NCBI GenBank assembly: GCA_963842065.1
Contig: CAWJEW010000008.1
Span: 334,945-398,944 of the forward strand
Source: CAITWD01 sp963842065
Lineage (GTDB): Bacteria; Actinomycetota; Thermoleophilia; Miltoncostaeales; Miltoncostaeaceae
Direction of reading: 5' to 3'
DNA length: 64,000 bases
A program made the position numbers and the translations under genes. Each line of letters begins with the position of its first letter. Within the stretch, counting starts at the first letter, position 1. Below the pieces are notes generated by a model. It worked only from the letters and a program-made list of their open reading frames with translations. It was not told the origin of the DNA and did not search any database. Positions 15,704 to 24,350 of this stretch are shown one piece after another.

Positions 15704-16932
15704 TTGAGCAGTGCCCGCCAGCCCGGATTCTCGACCCGTTGTGTGCACGCCGGCGACCTGCGTGACGTCAACGGCGCGCTGCACCCGCCACTGTACAACC
15801 GTTCGACGTTCGGGTTCGCGCGGACGCAAGATGTCGTCGACATCCTCGACGGACGGGCCGACGGGGCGCTATACACGCGCTACGGCATGAACCCGACGAT
15901 CCGGTCGCCTGAAGCCAAGCTCGCCGACCTCGAGGGGGCCGAGGCGGCGCTCGCCTTCGGATCCGGCATGGCGGCCGAGGCGGCGACCCTCAGCGCCGAT
16001 GCGCGCTCGGGCGACCGCATCGTCTGCGTGGGTGACGTCGACGGCGGGACCTACGAGCCGTTATCCGAACACCTGCCCCAGCTGGGACTCACTACGACCT
16101 TCCTGCCCGCCGGCACGGCCGTTCACCTCGGCCGCCGTGACCGACCGGACCCGGATCGTCGACTTCGAGACGCCGATCAATCCCGTGCTCGACCTGGTCG
16201 ACATCGAGGCCGCGTCGCGTGCGGCGCACGCCGCTGGCGCGCTCGCGGTCGTCGACAACACCTTCGCGAGCCCCGTCAACCAGCGCCCGCTCGAGTCCGG
16301 AGCCGACCTGGTCGTGTACGGCGCGACCAAATACCGTGGCGGCCACAGCGACCTCACCGCGGGTGCCGTCATGGGGCCCGCCGCCGTCATCGAGCCGATC
16401 TGGGGGGCGGCGCGAGAGTCTCGGCCAGGTCATCGCCCCGGACGCGGCCTTGGTGTTCGCGCGGAGCCTCCGCACACTCGCGGTCCGGGTCCGGGCACAC
16501 AACGCCGGCCCGGTGGCGGTCGCGCAGTATCTGGCGGCGCACCCGCGCGTCATCCGCGCGATGCACCCGAGCCTGCTCGCCGGCCCAGCGGCCGCGATCG
16601 TCCCTCGTCAGATGTTCGGCAGCGGCATGGTGAGCCTTGTGTTCGATGGCGACGAGGCGGCGACGTCGGCCGTGGTGGACCGCCTGCACCTGTTCGCGAT
16701 CGCGCCAAGCCTCGGCGGGGTCGAGCGCCTGGTGACCCAGCCGACCACGACCACCCACCACGGCTCGGCGCCCGCCGAACGTGAGCGGCGGGGGATCGTC
16801 GGCGGCCTCGTGCGCCTGTCGGTCGGGCTCGAGGACCCCGAGGACCTTATCGCCGACCTCGACCAGGCCCTGGTGGGTGCGAGCAGTCCTAGGACCACGG
16901 CGTCGCGCGGGCTCCGCACGGGACGGCGTTAG
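15704..16932 (+). pseudogene. PLP-dependent trans-sulfuration enzyme (cystathionine gamma-synthase/lyase family), two frameshifts
   Basis: Three successive frames together encode a full enzyme of about 400 residues. Frame one has TRCVHAGDLRD, NRSTFGFARTQD and YTRYGMNPTIRSPEAKLADL. Frame two, from about 16120, has IVDFETPINPVLDLVDIEAA, VVDNTFASPVNQRPLESGAD and the PLP-lysine motif YGATKYRGGHSD. Frame three, after the G-run at 16402-16407, has LVFARSLRTLAVRV and LGGVERLVTQPTTTTH. The family makes or cleaves cystathionine or methionine. The active-site Lys is intact. One break lies beside a run of six G, which could be a sequencing slip; the other has no such run. The TTG at 15704 is a tentative start. 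Confidence 0.75.
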
Positions 16933-16966
16933 CCTGAGCGTGACGGCTCCAATCGCGGAGCGGGCG

Positions 16967-17386
16967 ATGCGCCACCGGCACTCAAGGATCTCGGAACGGC
17001 ACGCGTGGGCGGGTGTGGCCACCGCGGCGGTGCTCGCGCTCGCCGCAGGGTGCGGATCCTCAACGCCCTTGCAGGTCGTGGTGCCGGCGACCGTGCACCT
17101 CTCGATGACCCAAGCCGCGACCCGCCTGTGCGCCGTCGGGCTGCGCGTCCGCCTCGACGAGACCTCGTCGGTACCCGCCCCGGAGTACAACGCCTCACCG
17201 GCGTTCCGCTACCCGGCCGATCGCGTCGGCGCGACGGGGACGATCCCGGCCGCCGGAACGTCCGTGGCCAAGGGATCGGTCGTCACCCTCCGGGTCGAGG
17301 CCCCGGCCGGTACGTTCGCGGTGGTCCGACTGCCGCCGGGCTGCCAGGCCGCCACGACGAGTACGGCCCCGGGCACAACCAGCTAG
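16967..17386 (+). CDS. Lipoprotein with a single PASTA-like domain
   Basis: 139 residues from an ATG with GCGGAG upstream; a GTG at 16940, four bases after TAGCCT, is an alternative leaderless start. A signal peptide with lipobox LALAAGC is followed by VVVPATVHLSMTQAATRLCA and VGLRVRLDETSSVP, then GTIPAAGTSVAKGSVVTLRV, the two halves of a PASTA fold. PASTA domains bind muropeptides or mediate wall contacts; a solitary lipoprotein copy could sense or scaffold peptidoglycan. Two Cys residues (in RLCAVGL and PPGCQ) may form a disulfide. Confidence 0.6.
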   Translation: MRHRHSRISERHAWAGVATAAVLALAAGCGSSTPLQVVVPATVHLSMTQAATRLCAVGLRVRLDETSSVPAPEYNASPAFRYPADRVGATGTIPAAGTSVAKGSVVTLRVEAPAGTFAVVRLPPGCQAATTSTAPGTTS

Positions 17387-17641
17387 TCGTCCGGCGCCCG
17401 GGTGGGGCGCTGAGCCGCGTGGGGAGGTGACCGCACAACGGGGCGCCACCCGGGTCAGTGCCAGCTCGATTGCCGCTTCGCCGGGCCGGACGATCCGGAC
17501 GTCGGCGAGGCACTGTTCGTCGCGAGGGCGCCGCCCGCCCGCTGGGTCCTGTGATCCGTCCCTCCGGACGGCTGGCTGACGGCGGGGAGTAGGCTCAGGG
17601 CCGTCCGTGCTTCTGCGTCGCACCCGCCCTCGAGGGACCGG

Positions 17642-18181
17642 TTGGCTGTCGTCGTGCTCGTCATACGGATCGCCTTGGCCGCGATGTTCCTTGCGGCCGG
17701 GCTGTCAAAGCTGGCCACCCTCCGGCGCACCCGGGCGCGGGTGCGGCTGTTCGGCGTGCCCGAGGCGCTCGCGCGTCCGGTGGCGATCGCCCTGCCGATC
17801 ACCGAGCTCGTGATCGGGGCCCTGCTGATCCCGGATACGACGGCGCGCGCAGGCGGCCTTCTGGCGGCTGTGGCGCTGGTGGTATTTGCCGGCGCGATCG
17901 TTCGGCTGATCGTTCGCGGCGAGGCCCCCGACTGCAATTGCTTCGGCCTCCTGCACTCCTCGCGGGTCGGCCCGGGCATGCTGGTGCGCAACCTCGCGCT
18001 TGCGGCCCTGGCCGCCGTGGTGGCCGCCGCCGGTCCGGGTTCTCAGCTCGGGGTCGCAGTCGCCCCATGGGCCGTGCTCGTCGTGGTCGTGGCCGTTGCC
18101 GCGGTGGCCGTCGCGACCCGGCGCGAGCGCGCTCAGACGCGCCGGCGTCTGGGCGCAATCGGCAAATCCGCGAGCGATTGA
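17642..18181 (+). CDS. MauE/DoxX-family membrane protein
   Basis: 179 residues from a TTG with GAGGGA six bases upstream. Four helices are predicted. The start (LVIRIALAAMFLAAGLSKLA) has the conserved G-x-x-K of DoxX/MauE proteins. A loop reads EAPDCNCFGLLHSSRVGPG followed by MLVRNLALAALA, the C-x-C-F-G and RN signature of MauE. MauE homologues are thought to support disulfide formation or maturation of periplasmic proteins together with thioredoxin-like partners; no such partner is adjacent. The tail is short, basic and cytoplasmic. Confidence 0.75.
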   Translation: MAVVVLVIRIALAAMFLAAGLSKLATLRRTRARVRLFGVPEALARPVAIALPITELVIGALLIPDTTARAGGLLAAVALVVFAGAIVRLIVRGEAPDCNCFGLLHSSRVGPGMLVRNLALAALAAVVAAAGPGSQLGVAVAPWAVLVVVVAVAAVAVATRRERAQTRRRLGAIGKSASD

Positions 18182-18217
18182 CGTGAAGCGCCCGGGGATC
18201 CGGGGGTAGGAGCTCTC

Positions 18218-19111
18218 GTGAGACTCGGCGTCCATGTCGTGAACTTCGATTTTCCGGGCGGGTTCGCCGCGATCGGCCCGACGCTCGCGCGTGTGGGAGC
18301 GGCCGCCGAGGCGGGCGGGATCGCCAACATCTCGGTCATGGATCACTACTTTCAGCTGACCGGCATGGGCATCGGCGACGCCGCCGGGCCCATGCTCGAG
18401 GGCTACACGACCCTGGGCTTTCTGGCGGGCAACACCGAGACCGTCCAGCTACAGCTGCTGGTCAGCGGGGTGACCTACCGGCACCCGGGCCTGTTGGCCA
18501 AGATCGTCTCCACCCTGGATGTACTGTCGGGTGGCCGCGCGGCGCTCGGGATCGGTGCGGCATGGTACGAGCGCGAGCACGAGGCGCTCGGCGTGCCCTA
18601 TCCGCCGATCGCCGAGCGTCTTGAGCGCCTCGAGGAGACCCTGCAGATCGTGCGCCAGATGTGGAGTCCCGACAACGGTCCGTACACCGGGCGGCACTAC
18701 CGGTTGGCAGAGACGCTGAACTCGCCCCAGCCGTTGCAGAAGCGGCCGTCGATCATGATCGGCGGGTCCGGCGAGAAGAAGACCCTGCGCCTGGTCGCGC
18801 GGTACGCCGATGCCTCCAACATCTTTGCCGGGCCGCAGATCGGATCCGCCGAAATCGCGCGCAAGCTCGATGTTCTCGCCGACCACTGCATGCGCGAGGG
18901 CACCGACTTCGAGGCGATCGCAAAGACCGTGCTCTGGGTCGTCCCCGTGGCCACGGATGCCGCCGCCGGCGCGGCCTTCGTCGAGGGGATGCGCGAGTAC
19001 GCGGCCCTCGGGATCGAGCAGGTCCACGTGATGCCCTTCGCCACCGATCCGGTGGCGTTCGTCGAAGCGCTCGGTGCGCACGTGGTCGGGGGTCTGAGCG
19101 CACTGGGCTGA
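18218..19111 (+). CDS. F420-dependent LLM-class oxidoreductase
   Basis: 297 residues, GTG start with GGAG in a good position. It begins RLGVHVVNFDFPGG and shows ISVMDHYFQL, the F420-family pattern of a His after the first strand. VQLQLLVSGVTYRHPGLLAK, ALGIGAAWYEREHEALGV and IMIGGSGEKKTLRLVARYAD follow; all are hallmarks of TIGR03560-type F420-binding oxidoreductases. The cofactor is inferred from the family and the actinobacterial setting. The substrate is unknown. It lies 37 bp after the MauE-like gene and 47 bp before pyruvate kinase, so the three may be partly co-transcribed. Confidence 0.85.
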   Translation: MRLGVHVVNFDFPGGFAAIGPTLARVGAAAEAGGIANISVMDHYFQLTGMGIGDAAGPMLEGYTTLGFLAGNTETVQLQLLVSGVTYRHPGLLAKIVSTLDVLSGGRAALGIGAAWYEREHEALGVPYPPIAERLERLEETLQIVRQMWSPDNGPYTGRHYRLAETLNSPQPLQKRPSIMIGGSGEKKTLRLVARYADASNIFAGPQIGSAEIARKLDVLADHCMREGTDFEAIAKTVLWVVPVATDAAAGAAFVEGMREYAALGIEQVHVMPFATDPVAFVEALGAHVVGGLSALG

Positions 19112-19158
19112 CCCCCGCCCGCACCGGGGACCGGTCGTCGGCCTATGATCTCCGGCAG

Positions 19159-20607
19159 ATGGATTCCGCAGGCAGACGCACGAAGATCCTCGCGACCCTC
19201 GGACCCGCGTCCGACAACGAGGCGATCCTGCGTGGCATGATCGCCGCGGGGATGGACGCCGTGCGGTTGAACCTCTCCCACGGAACGGTGGAGGAGGCGC
19301 TCGTCGTGCACCGGCGCGTGCGGGCACTCGCCAAGGAAGCCGGCCGCGACATCGGGACGCTCGTCGACCTCCCGGGACCCAAGGTCCGCGCGGCCTCGTT
19401 CGGGCGCGACGGCGTGGACCTGCCCGACGGGCACCGGATCCGCCTGGTGCCGGGCAACGCCACGTCGACCAGCGAGGTGATCGAGGTCGACCACGAGGGT
19501 CTGTTGGGCGGGATCGAGGTCGGCGACCGCATCAGCTTCGGCGACGGCGCGATCGACATCGAGGTCGTCGACACGACCGGGGACCATCTCGAGGCCGTGG
19601 TGAGCCATGGCGGTCGCCTGACGGGGCGCCCAGGGGTCCACATCCCGTCCGAGCGCCTGCGGATCTCGACGCCGACGCCGGAGGATCTGCGCATCCTCGA
19701 CGCGTTCGTCGAGGCGGGCGTCGACATGGTCGCAGTGTCGTTCGTCCGCTCGGCGCACGACATCCGCCGGCTGGGCACGGAGCCGCACCCGCGGGGCCCG
19801 CTGGTGGTCGCCAAGATCGAGACGCGCAGCGCGATCGACAACCTGGCCGGAATTCTCGAGGCGGCCGGGGCCATCATGATTGCCCGTGGCGATCTGGGCA
19901 TCGAGTGCTCGATCGAGGACCTGCCGCATCTGCAAAAGCACATCATCCGCGAATGCATCGCCCACGGGCGCCCTGCGATCACCGCGACCCAAATGCTCGA
20001 GTCGATGGCCCACGCGGCGACGCCGACGCGCGCAGAGGCGTCCGACGTCGCCAACGCGGTCTTCGACGGCTCCTCGGTGGTGATGCTCTCGGGTGAGACC
20101 GCCATCGGGACCGACCCGGTCAACGTGGTGGCGACGATGGCGCGCCTGTGCGCCCGGGCCGATGCCAACTTCGACGAGGACGGCTGGACACGGGTGGTCA
20201 CGCGCCTGCGCGTCAACGATCCGCACAACAGCGAGGGTCGCTACCAGCGCATCACCGATGCCATGACCGACGCGGCGCGGCGCGTCGCGCAGGAGCTGGG
20301 GGCGAACGCGATCCTGTGCCTGACCCGCACCGGGTTCACCGTTCGGGCGATCGCCCGCTACCGGCCCCAGGTGCCGATTCTCGGCTTCACGCCCGATGAG
20401 CGTGTGCGCCGGCAGCTGGCGATCAGCTGGGGCGCGACGCCGTTCCCGCTGACGGCCTTTGCCGAGAATGAGGAGATGGTCCGCGAAGCGGTCACGACCG
20501 CCCGCGACGGCGGCGTGGTGCGCACCGGCGACATCGTGGTCGTGCTTGCCGGGATCGACGGGCGCTCGCGGACGACCGACGTGCTGCGCGTGATGCAGGT
20601 CACCTGA
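19159..20607 (+). CDS. pyk: Pyruvate kinase
   Basis: 482 residues, within the usual 470-480. The start RTKILATLGPASDNE, then AVRLNLSHGTVEEA, VDLPGPKVRAASFG, VSFVRSAHDIRRLG, the catalytic Lys in VVAKIETRSAIDNL, the metal site IMIARGDLGIE, and ITATQMLESMAHAATPTRAE with ANAVFDGSSVVMLSGETA make the assignment secure. The C-terminal regulatory domain is complete. The enzyme turns phosphoenolpyruvate and ADP into pyruvate and ATP. No ribosome site precedes the ATG. TATGAT at 19144-19149 suggests a leaderless or near-leaderless mRNA. Confidence 0.96.
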   Translation: MDSAGRRTKILATLGPASDNEAILRGMIAAGMDAVRLNLSHGTVEEALVVHRRVRALAKEAGRDIGTLVDLPGPKVRAASFGRDGVDLPDGHRIRLVPGNATSTSEVIEVDHEGLLGGIEVGDRISFGDGAIDIEVVDTTGDHLEAVVSHGGRLTGRPGVHIPSERLRISTPTPEDLRILDAFVEAGVDMVAVSFVRSAHDIRRLGTEPHPRGPLVVAKIETRSAIDNLAGILEAAGAIMIARGDLGIECSIEDLPHLQKHIIRECIAHGRPAITATQMLESMAHAATPTRAEASDVANAVFDGSSVVMLSGETAIGTDPVNVVATMARLCARADANFDEDGWTRVVTRLRVNDPHNSEGRYQRITDAMTDAARRVAQELGANAILCLTRTGFTVRAIARYRPQVPILGFTPDERVRRQLAISWGATPFPLTAFAENEEMVREAVTTARDGGVVRTGDIVVVLAGIDGRSRTTDVLRVMQVT

Positions 20608-20634
20608 CCCGACGCCTGCTCGTGGCGCCGGCGC

Positions 20635-21471
20635 TCAGCCGGCGGCCGGGGCGACCCCGCCCCGCAGGCGCACCGACATCTTGACCACGCGCGCCGACGA
20701 GCTGGCGGCGACATGCATCACAACGGCGATCGCCACCACGGCGATCCCGGCCCACCAGAGCGATCCGACGCTCAACAGCAACAGGCCGATGCGGTTGAGC
20801 AGGTACCCCGGGGTGACAGCGATGCCGCTCAAGGCCGCGGTCGTCAGGCTCTGCAGTCCGCGCTCCTGACGCGTTCCCGTTCGCCGCACGCCGAGCAACC
20901 ACGCCGGGAGCGCGACGAACAGGTAGATCTGCACCACGAACATCCCCACGACTGCGAGCCAGAACACGCTTACCCGCCACTGTGGCAGCACGAGCCAAAT
21001 CACCGCCGGCAGGCTGCCGGTGATCAGCGCCAGGCCGCTGATCGCGCGCCAGTGGGCGCGGGCCTCGGCGAATGCCGGAGTAATTTTCGGCACGCCGTCC
21101 TGGGTGAGCGTGAACGCGAAGCTCGCGTTGCACCAGTAGGCCACCTGCGCGACAACACGCGCTCCGACGGCGATCAGTACGACGTGTGCGGTCGGCGGGT
21201 TGCGATGCGCGAACAGGTGCGAGCGGATGTTCCAGGTCATCGCATAGATCCACGCCGCCGGCACGAGCTGCAGCAGCGTCAGCCGCCATGATTTGAGCGG
21301 CAGCGCGATGCCGTCGAAGACGAGCGCCAGGGTGCCCGCGATGTAGGCCAGCGGCGTCAGCCAGCGCGAGCGGCCGCTGAGCTCAGAGATGATCTCCTGG
21401 ACCCGCGCCGGGTCGGTCGCCCGCACGGCGCCCCGGGTGCCGGCGGCACCCGGGGCGCCGTGCGGCGGCAT
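20635..21471 (-). CDS. Six-helix integral membrane protein, unknown function
   Basis: 278 residues with about six hydrophobic helices (for example PLAYIAGTLALVFDGIAL, VVLIAVGARVVAQVAYW and SVFWLAVVGMFVVQIYLFVA). A short soluble lead includes ARVQEIISELSGRSRW. I recognise no family. Its ATG overlaps the stop of the upstream DUF1269 gene by one base (TGATG), so the two are translationally coupled and likely function together. It ends convergent with pyruvate kinase with only 27 bp between. Confidence 0.6.
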   Translation of the reverse strand: MPPHGAPGAAGTRGAVRATDPARVQEIISELSGRSRWLTPLAYIAGTLALVFDGIALPLKSWRLTLLQLVPAAWIYAMTWNIRSHLFAHRNPPTAHVVLIAVGARVVAQVAYWCNASFAFTLTQDGVPKITPAFAEARAHWRAISGLALITGSLPAVIWLVLPQWRVSVFWLAVVGMFVVQIYLFVALPAWLLGVRRTGTRQERGLQSLTTAALSGIAVTPGYLLNRIGLLLLSVGSLWWAGIAVVAIAVVMHVAASSSARVVKMSVRLRGGVAPAAG

Positions 21472-21965
21472 CAGACGCCGCCGGTGAGGGCCTCCTGCAG
21501 CTTGGACTCGGTCTCCTCTGACAGCGAGGACTTGAGCACCGTGCCGCCGTACTTGCTCAGCGCCGCGACGGCCTTGTCGGGCGTGACCTTCTCGACGACC
21601 AGGAACAGCGCCGAGGTGCCGGGCTTGAGCATGTCGCGCACCTGCTCCTGGAACTGCGCATCAATGCCGGCTTCGCCGATCTTGCCGAACAGCGCGCCGA
21701 GGCCGGCGCCGACGGCCAAGCCGAACACCGGCACGAAGAACAGGACCCCGAACAGCAGCCCCCAGAACATGCCCCACACCGCCCCGCCGCCCACCATGTG
21801 GTGGTTGGTGGTGACCTTGTACTTGCCCTCGGGGTCGCAGACGATCACCGCGACGGCGTCCGGCTGGATGATGAGGTCCTTCGCAAGGCGCTGGACCTCC
21901 TGCTCCGCCTCCGCAGCCGTCGTCATGTCTGGGTACCCGATGGCAATCAGATCGGCCATCGCCAT
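21471..21965 (-). CDS. DUF1269 (TM1/membrane-associated) protein
   Basis: 164 residues; of two ATGs, the second at 21959 has better spacing from GGAAAGG. It begins ADLIAIGYPDMTTAAEAEQE and has VTTNHHMVGGGAVWGMFWG, a Gly-rich membrane hairpin (LLFGVLFFVPVFGLAVGAG) and VRDMLKPGTSALFLVVEKVT. This is the DUF1269 architecture: a cytoplasmic ferredoxin-like part interrupted by a glycine-zipper hairpin. Family members are often stress-related; the function is not known. TATAAG about 70 bp upstream (near 22040) on the minus strand may be its -10 element. Confidence 0.82.
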   Translation of the reverse strand: MAMADLIAIGYPDMTTAAEAEQEVQRLAKDLIIQPDAVAVIVCDPEGKYKVTTNHHMVGGGAVWGMFWGLLFGVLFFVPVFGLAVGAGLGALFGKIGEAGIDAQFQEQVRDMLKPGTSALFLVVEKVTPDKAVAALSKYGGTVLKSSLSEETESKLQEALTGGV

Positions 21966-22391
21966 TCACCTTTCCTCGAATGCCGAACGCGCGGGATGCC
22001 CGCGGCGCCGGGCGGCCGGGCGACCCCCCGTCACTGTCCTTATAGAGGCTTGTCGGAGCGTTTGCGCGGTTTGGTCGCGGTCCCAGATCATGCGCCCGGC
22101 GACCGCTGCGGACGTCGCCGGCGGGCACGCCAACGCGGACCTTCGGCATGTTGGCGCGCCCGCGTAACGGCTTTGAGAAAACCTTGACGCAAACGACATG
22201 GGGGGTTGACGAGGCCCGCTGACTGTCCTTGGTGTCGAACCGTCCACCTCCTTGCACCGTCGGGGAAAAGGGGGCCCCGGACACCCGGCGCGCGCAGACC
22301 TCCTGGCCTGCGCCTTTCCTCTCGGCCCCGACGATCTGCGGCCGGATGTTCCCCAACTGAACGTGACACGACGACGTCCAAGTTTGCTCGG
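21966..22391. other. Divergent intergenic region
   Basis: No supportable gene in about 425 bases. On the plus strand there are two CTTGACG/GTTGACG hexamers near 22180 and 22208 that could be -35 elements for the secreted-protein gene. On the minus strand TATAAG near 22040 could serve the DUF1269 gene. The stretch from about 22255 to 22350 is rich in G/C runs and could fold, but I recognise no riboswitch. Confidence 0.35.
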
Positions 22392-23102
22392 ATGTTCGGC
22401 GGCGGCTCCTCCGACGGGTGGCAGTTTTCTGAACGCCACGCCAAGCGTGCCCGCCGGGTCAAGATCGCCTCGGCGGCGACCGGCGTCATGGTCGTGGGTG
22501 CCGCCATCGTGTTCGCGGCCACCAACTGGACGGTCGGACTGACCGGTGGTACCGGTTCGGCCCAGTCGCAGTCGGTCTCGAACCTGACCGTGACGGCGAC
22601 CACGTCCGGCTCGTTTCGCAACCAGCTGTATCCGGGCGGGAATGGTGCTGTCTCGATCACGATCACCAACCCGAACGCGGAGCCCGCCACGGTAACCGGC
22701 TTCAGCCTGCTTGCCAATACGACCGAGGCGATCGGCTACTCGGACCAGGGCCTGACCCTGGCGCAGTCCGGCTGCACCTCGAGCACGTCGGTTGTCTCGT
22801 GGAACGACGCGACCTCGAGCAGCGGCAGCTCGCACACGCTCACCGCGCCGCTGAGCGTGGCCGCCAACGGCCGGCTGATCGTCACCCTGACCGACGCCGC
22901 CAGCATGGCGCTCACCGCACCGGCAGCGTGCGAGAGCACCGACTCCAAGATGCCGGCCATGACGGCCAGTCGCCACCACCGCCGGTGCCGCCGCCGCGAC
23001 GACCAGCCCGGCCACCGACGCGTGGACGAGCTACCCGATCGCCCGGTAGCCCACTCGGCGACCGCACCGCCGTGTCACGCCGTGATCGCGCACTCGGTGT
23101 AG
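22392..23102 (+). CDS. SipW-like secreted protein, probably with a 3' frame slip
   Basis: 236 codons in the open frame. An N-terminal anchor (VKIASAATGVMVVGAAIVFA) follows a short basic lead, then VSNLTVTATTSGSFRNQLYP, GGNGAVSITITNPNAEPATV and TLTAPLSVAANGRLIVTLTD. This is an Ig-like fold typical of actinobacterial camelysin/SipW-dependent secreted proteins. From about 22972 the frame turns Arg/His-rich. Shifting by one base gives the plausible ending ATTAGAAAATTSPATDAWTS and a stop at 23047-23049, just before the next gene. I therefore suspect a one-base indel. As written, the ORF overlaps the downstream gene by 31 bp. No ribosome site is evident before the ATG. Confidence 0.6.
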   Translation: MFGGGSSDGWQFSERHAKRARRVKIASAATGVMVVGAAIVFAATNWTVGLTGGTGSAQSQSVSNLTVTATTSGSFRNQLYPGGNGAVSITITNPNAEPATVTGFSLLANTTEAIGYSDQGLTLAQSGCTSSTSVVSWNDATSSSGSSHTLTAPLSVAANGRLIVTLTDAASMALTAPAACESTDSKMPAMTASRHHRRCRRRDDQPGHRRVDELPDRPVAHSATAPPCHAVIAHSV

Positions 23103-23518
23103 CGATCGCGTGCGCGGCGGTGCTCGTCACGTCCTGCGCCATCGCCGCAGCCGCGACCTGGACGGTCGCGCTTCAGGCCCCGAGCTCCGGCCAGAGGCGC
23201 AGCCGAGCGCCCCCGTCGGCGCCCACCGCGCCGACGGGGGTCTGCGTCGCGGGCACCTCGCCGACCGTGCAGGTCGGCTGGACGGGCGTCGCCCACGCCG
23301 CGTCCTATGCGGTCTCCTCGTCGCCCAGCGGCTCCTCCGGGACCTACGCGCTCCTCGCGAGCGGCGTCACGACCAACCCGTACACGACGACGAGCCTGGC
23401 GCAGGGAACCTACCGCTTCGAGGTCACCGTGCTCGTCGGGAGCAACTGGACCAGCGCGAAGTCGGTTGCGACTCCGACCCCGCGGACGATCCGCAACTCG
23501 GGCACCCGCTGCGCCTGA
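23072..23518 (+). CDS. Secreted fibronectin type III-like protein
   Basis: 148 residues from a GTG. The signal peptide is ALGVAIACAAVLVTSCAIAA with mature start near ATWTVALQAPSSG. The single domain reads VQVGWTGVAHAASYAVSSSP, SGTYALLASGVTTNPYTTTS and GTYRFEVTVLVGSNWTSAKS, a fibronectin III pattern. It parallels its upstream neighbour in having a short exported module with a WTV motif after the signal (NWTVGL there, TWTVAL here), so the pair probably forms one surface structure. Function is unknown. Confidence 0.6.
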   Translation: MSRRDRALGVAIACAAVLVTSCAIAAAATWTVALQAPSSGQRRSRAPPSAPTAPTGVCVAGTSPTVQVGWTGVAHAASYAVSSSPSGSSGTYALLASGVTTNPYTTTSLAQGTYRFEVTVLVGSNWTSAKSVATPTPRTIRNSGTRCA

Positions 23519-23654
23519 TCGCGACGCCTTGGCGGCCGGGCGACGCCACCTGCGGTGCCGCGCGGGGTGCGATGGGCATTAGGCTAGGGACCGCGCAACC
23601 CCGGCGCGTCACCGCGACGGGAGTGCGCGATGCACATCCGAACCCAGGGACCGC

Positions 23655-24329
23655 GTGGCCACCCACCTTGGCATCCTCGCCCTTGCGTCCGCGTTCTCGC
23701 CGGTGCTCCTGGCCGTCGTGCTCGTCGCGCTTGGGGCGCCCGAACCGCCGAAGCTGCTGCTTTGGTACCTGGCGGGCGGGGCCCTGGTCAGCCTCGCGCT
23801 GGGCGTCGTGATCATGGTGGCGCTCGACGACCTCGGCCAGACCCGGCACCGCGGCTCCCACTCCTTCGGACCGGGCGTCGACATCGCCGTGGGGGTCGCG
23901 GGCCTGGTGATCGCCGGCGCGCTCGTGCTGCGACGCCGGGCCCGGGCCCGCGATCCCGAGCGGCGATCCGGCCAAGCGAGCTCGCCCGGACCCGTCGCGC
24001 GGTTCCTGGCCAAGGGTTCGCCGCGCGCGATGTTCATCCTCGGACTCATCCTGGGCTTCCCGGGCGTCTACTACCTGGCCGGGCTCAAGGACATCGCCCA
24101 GGGCGATCCCAACTGGAGCGGACGCATTGCGTTCATGGTCGCGTTCGTCGTTGTCTCGTTCCTGTTGATCTGGGTGCCGCTGGTCGGCTACGTCGTCGCC
24201 CCGGATGCCACGCGACGCACGATCGCCGCGGCCGACGCCTGGCTGGCGGCGCATCTGATCGAGATCGGGATCGTCGTCGCGGCGGGTGTCGGCGTGTACG
24301 AGATCGTGCGCGGGGTCCTCGCGCTGTAG
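23655..24329 (+). CDS. GAP/Sap-family membrane protein
   Basis: 224 residues with six helices. The start (LGILALASAFSPVLLAVVLV) and the central GSPRAMFILGLILGFPGVYY with GLKDIAQGD match the GAP family, related to the mycobacterial sulfolipid-addressing protein Sap. Family members are thought to export lipids or glycopeptidolipids; the substrate here is unknown. The GTG start is weakly supported. An in-frame check of the 5' region finds no better ribosome site, and TAGGCT at about 23581-23586 is a possible -10 with a leader of about 65 bases. Confidence 0.7.
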   Translation: MATHLGILALASAFSPVLLAVVLVALGAPEPPKLLLWYLAGGALVSLALGVVIMVALDDLGQTRHRGSHSFGPGVDIAVGVAGLVIAGALVLRRRARARDPERRSGQASSPGPVARFLAKGSPRAMFILGLILGFPGVYYLAGLKDIAQGDPNWSGRIAFMVAFVVVSFLLIWVPLVGYVVAPDATRRTIAAADAWLAAHLIEIGIVVAAGVGVYEIVRGVLAL

Positions 24330-24350
24330 GGCTGCGCCGCCGGTCTGCGC

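Noticed and set aside
22255..22350. Possible riboswitch in the leader of the SipW-like gene
   Set aside because: G/C runs could fold, but no conserved core of any riboswitch class I know could be matched.
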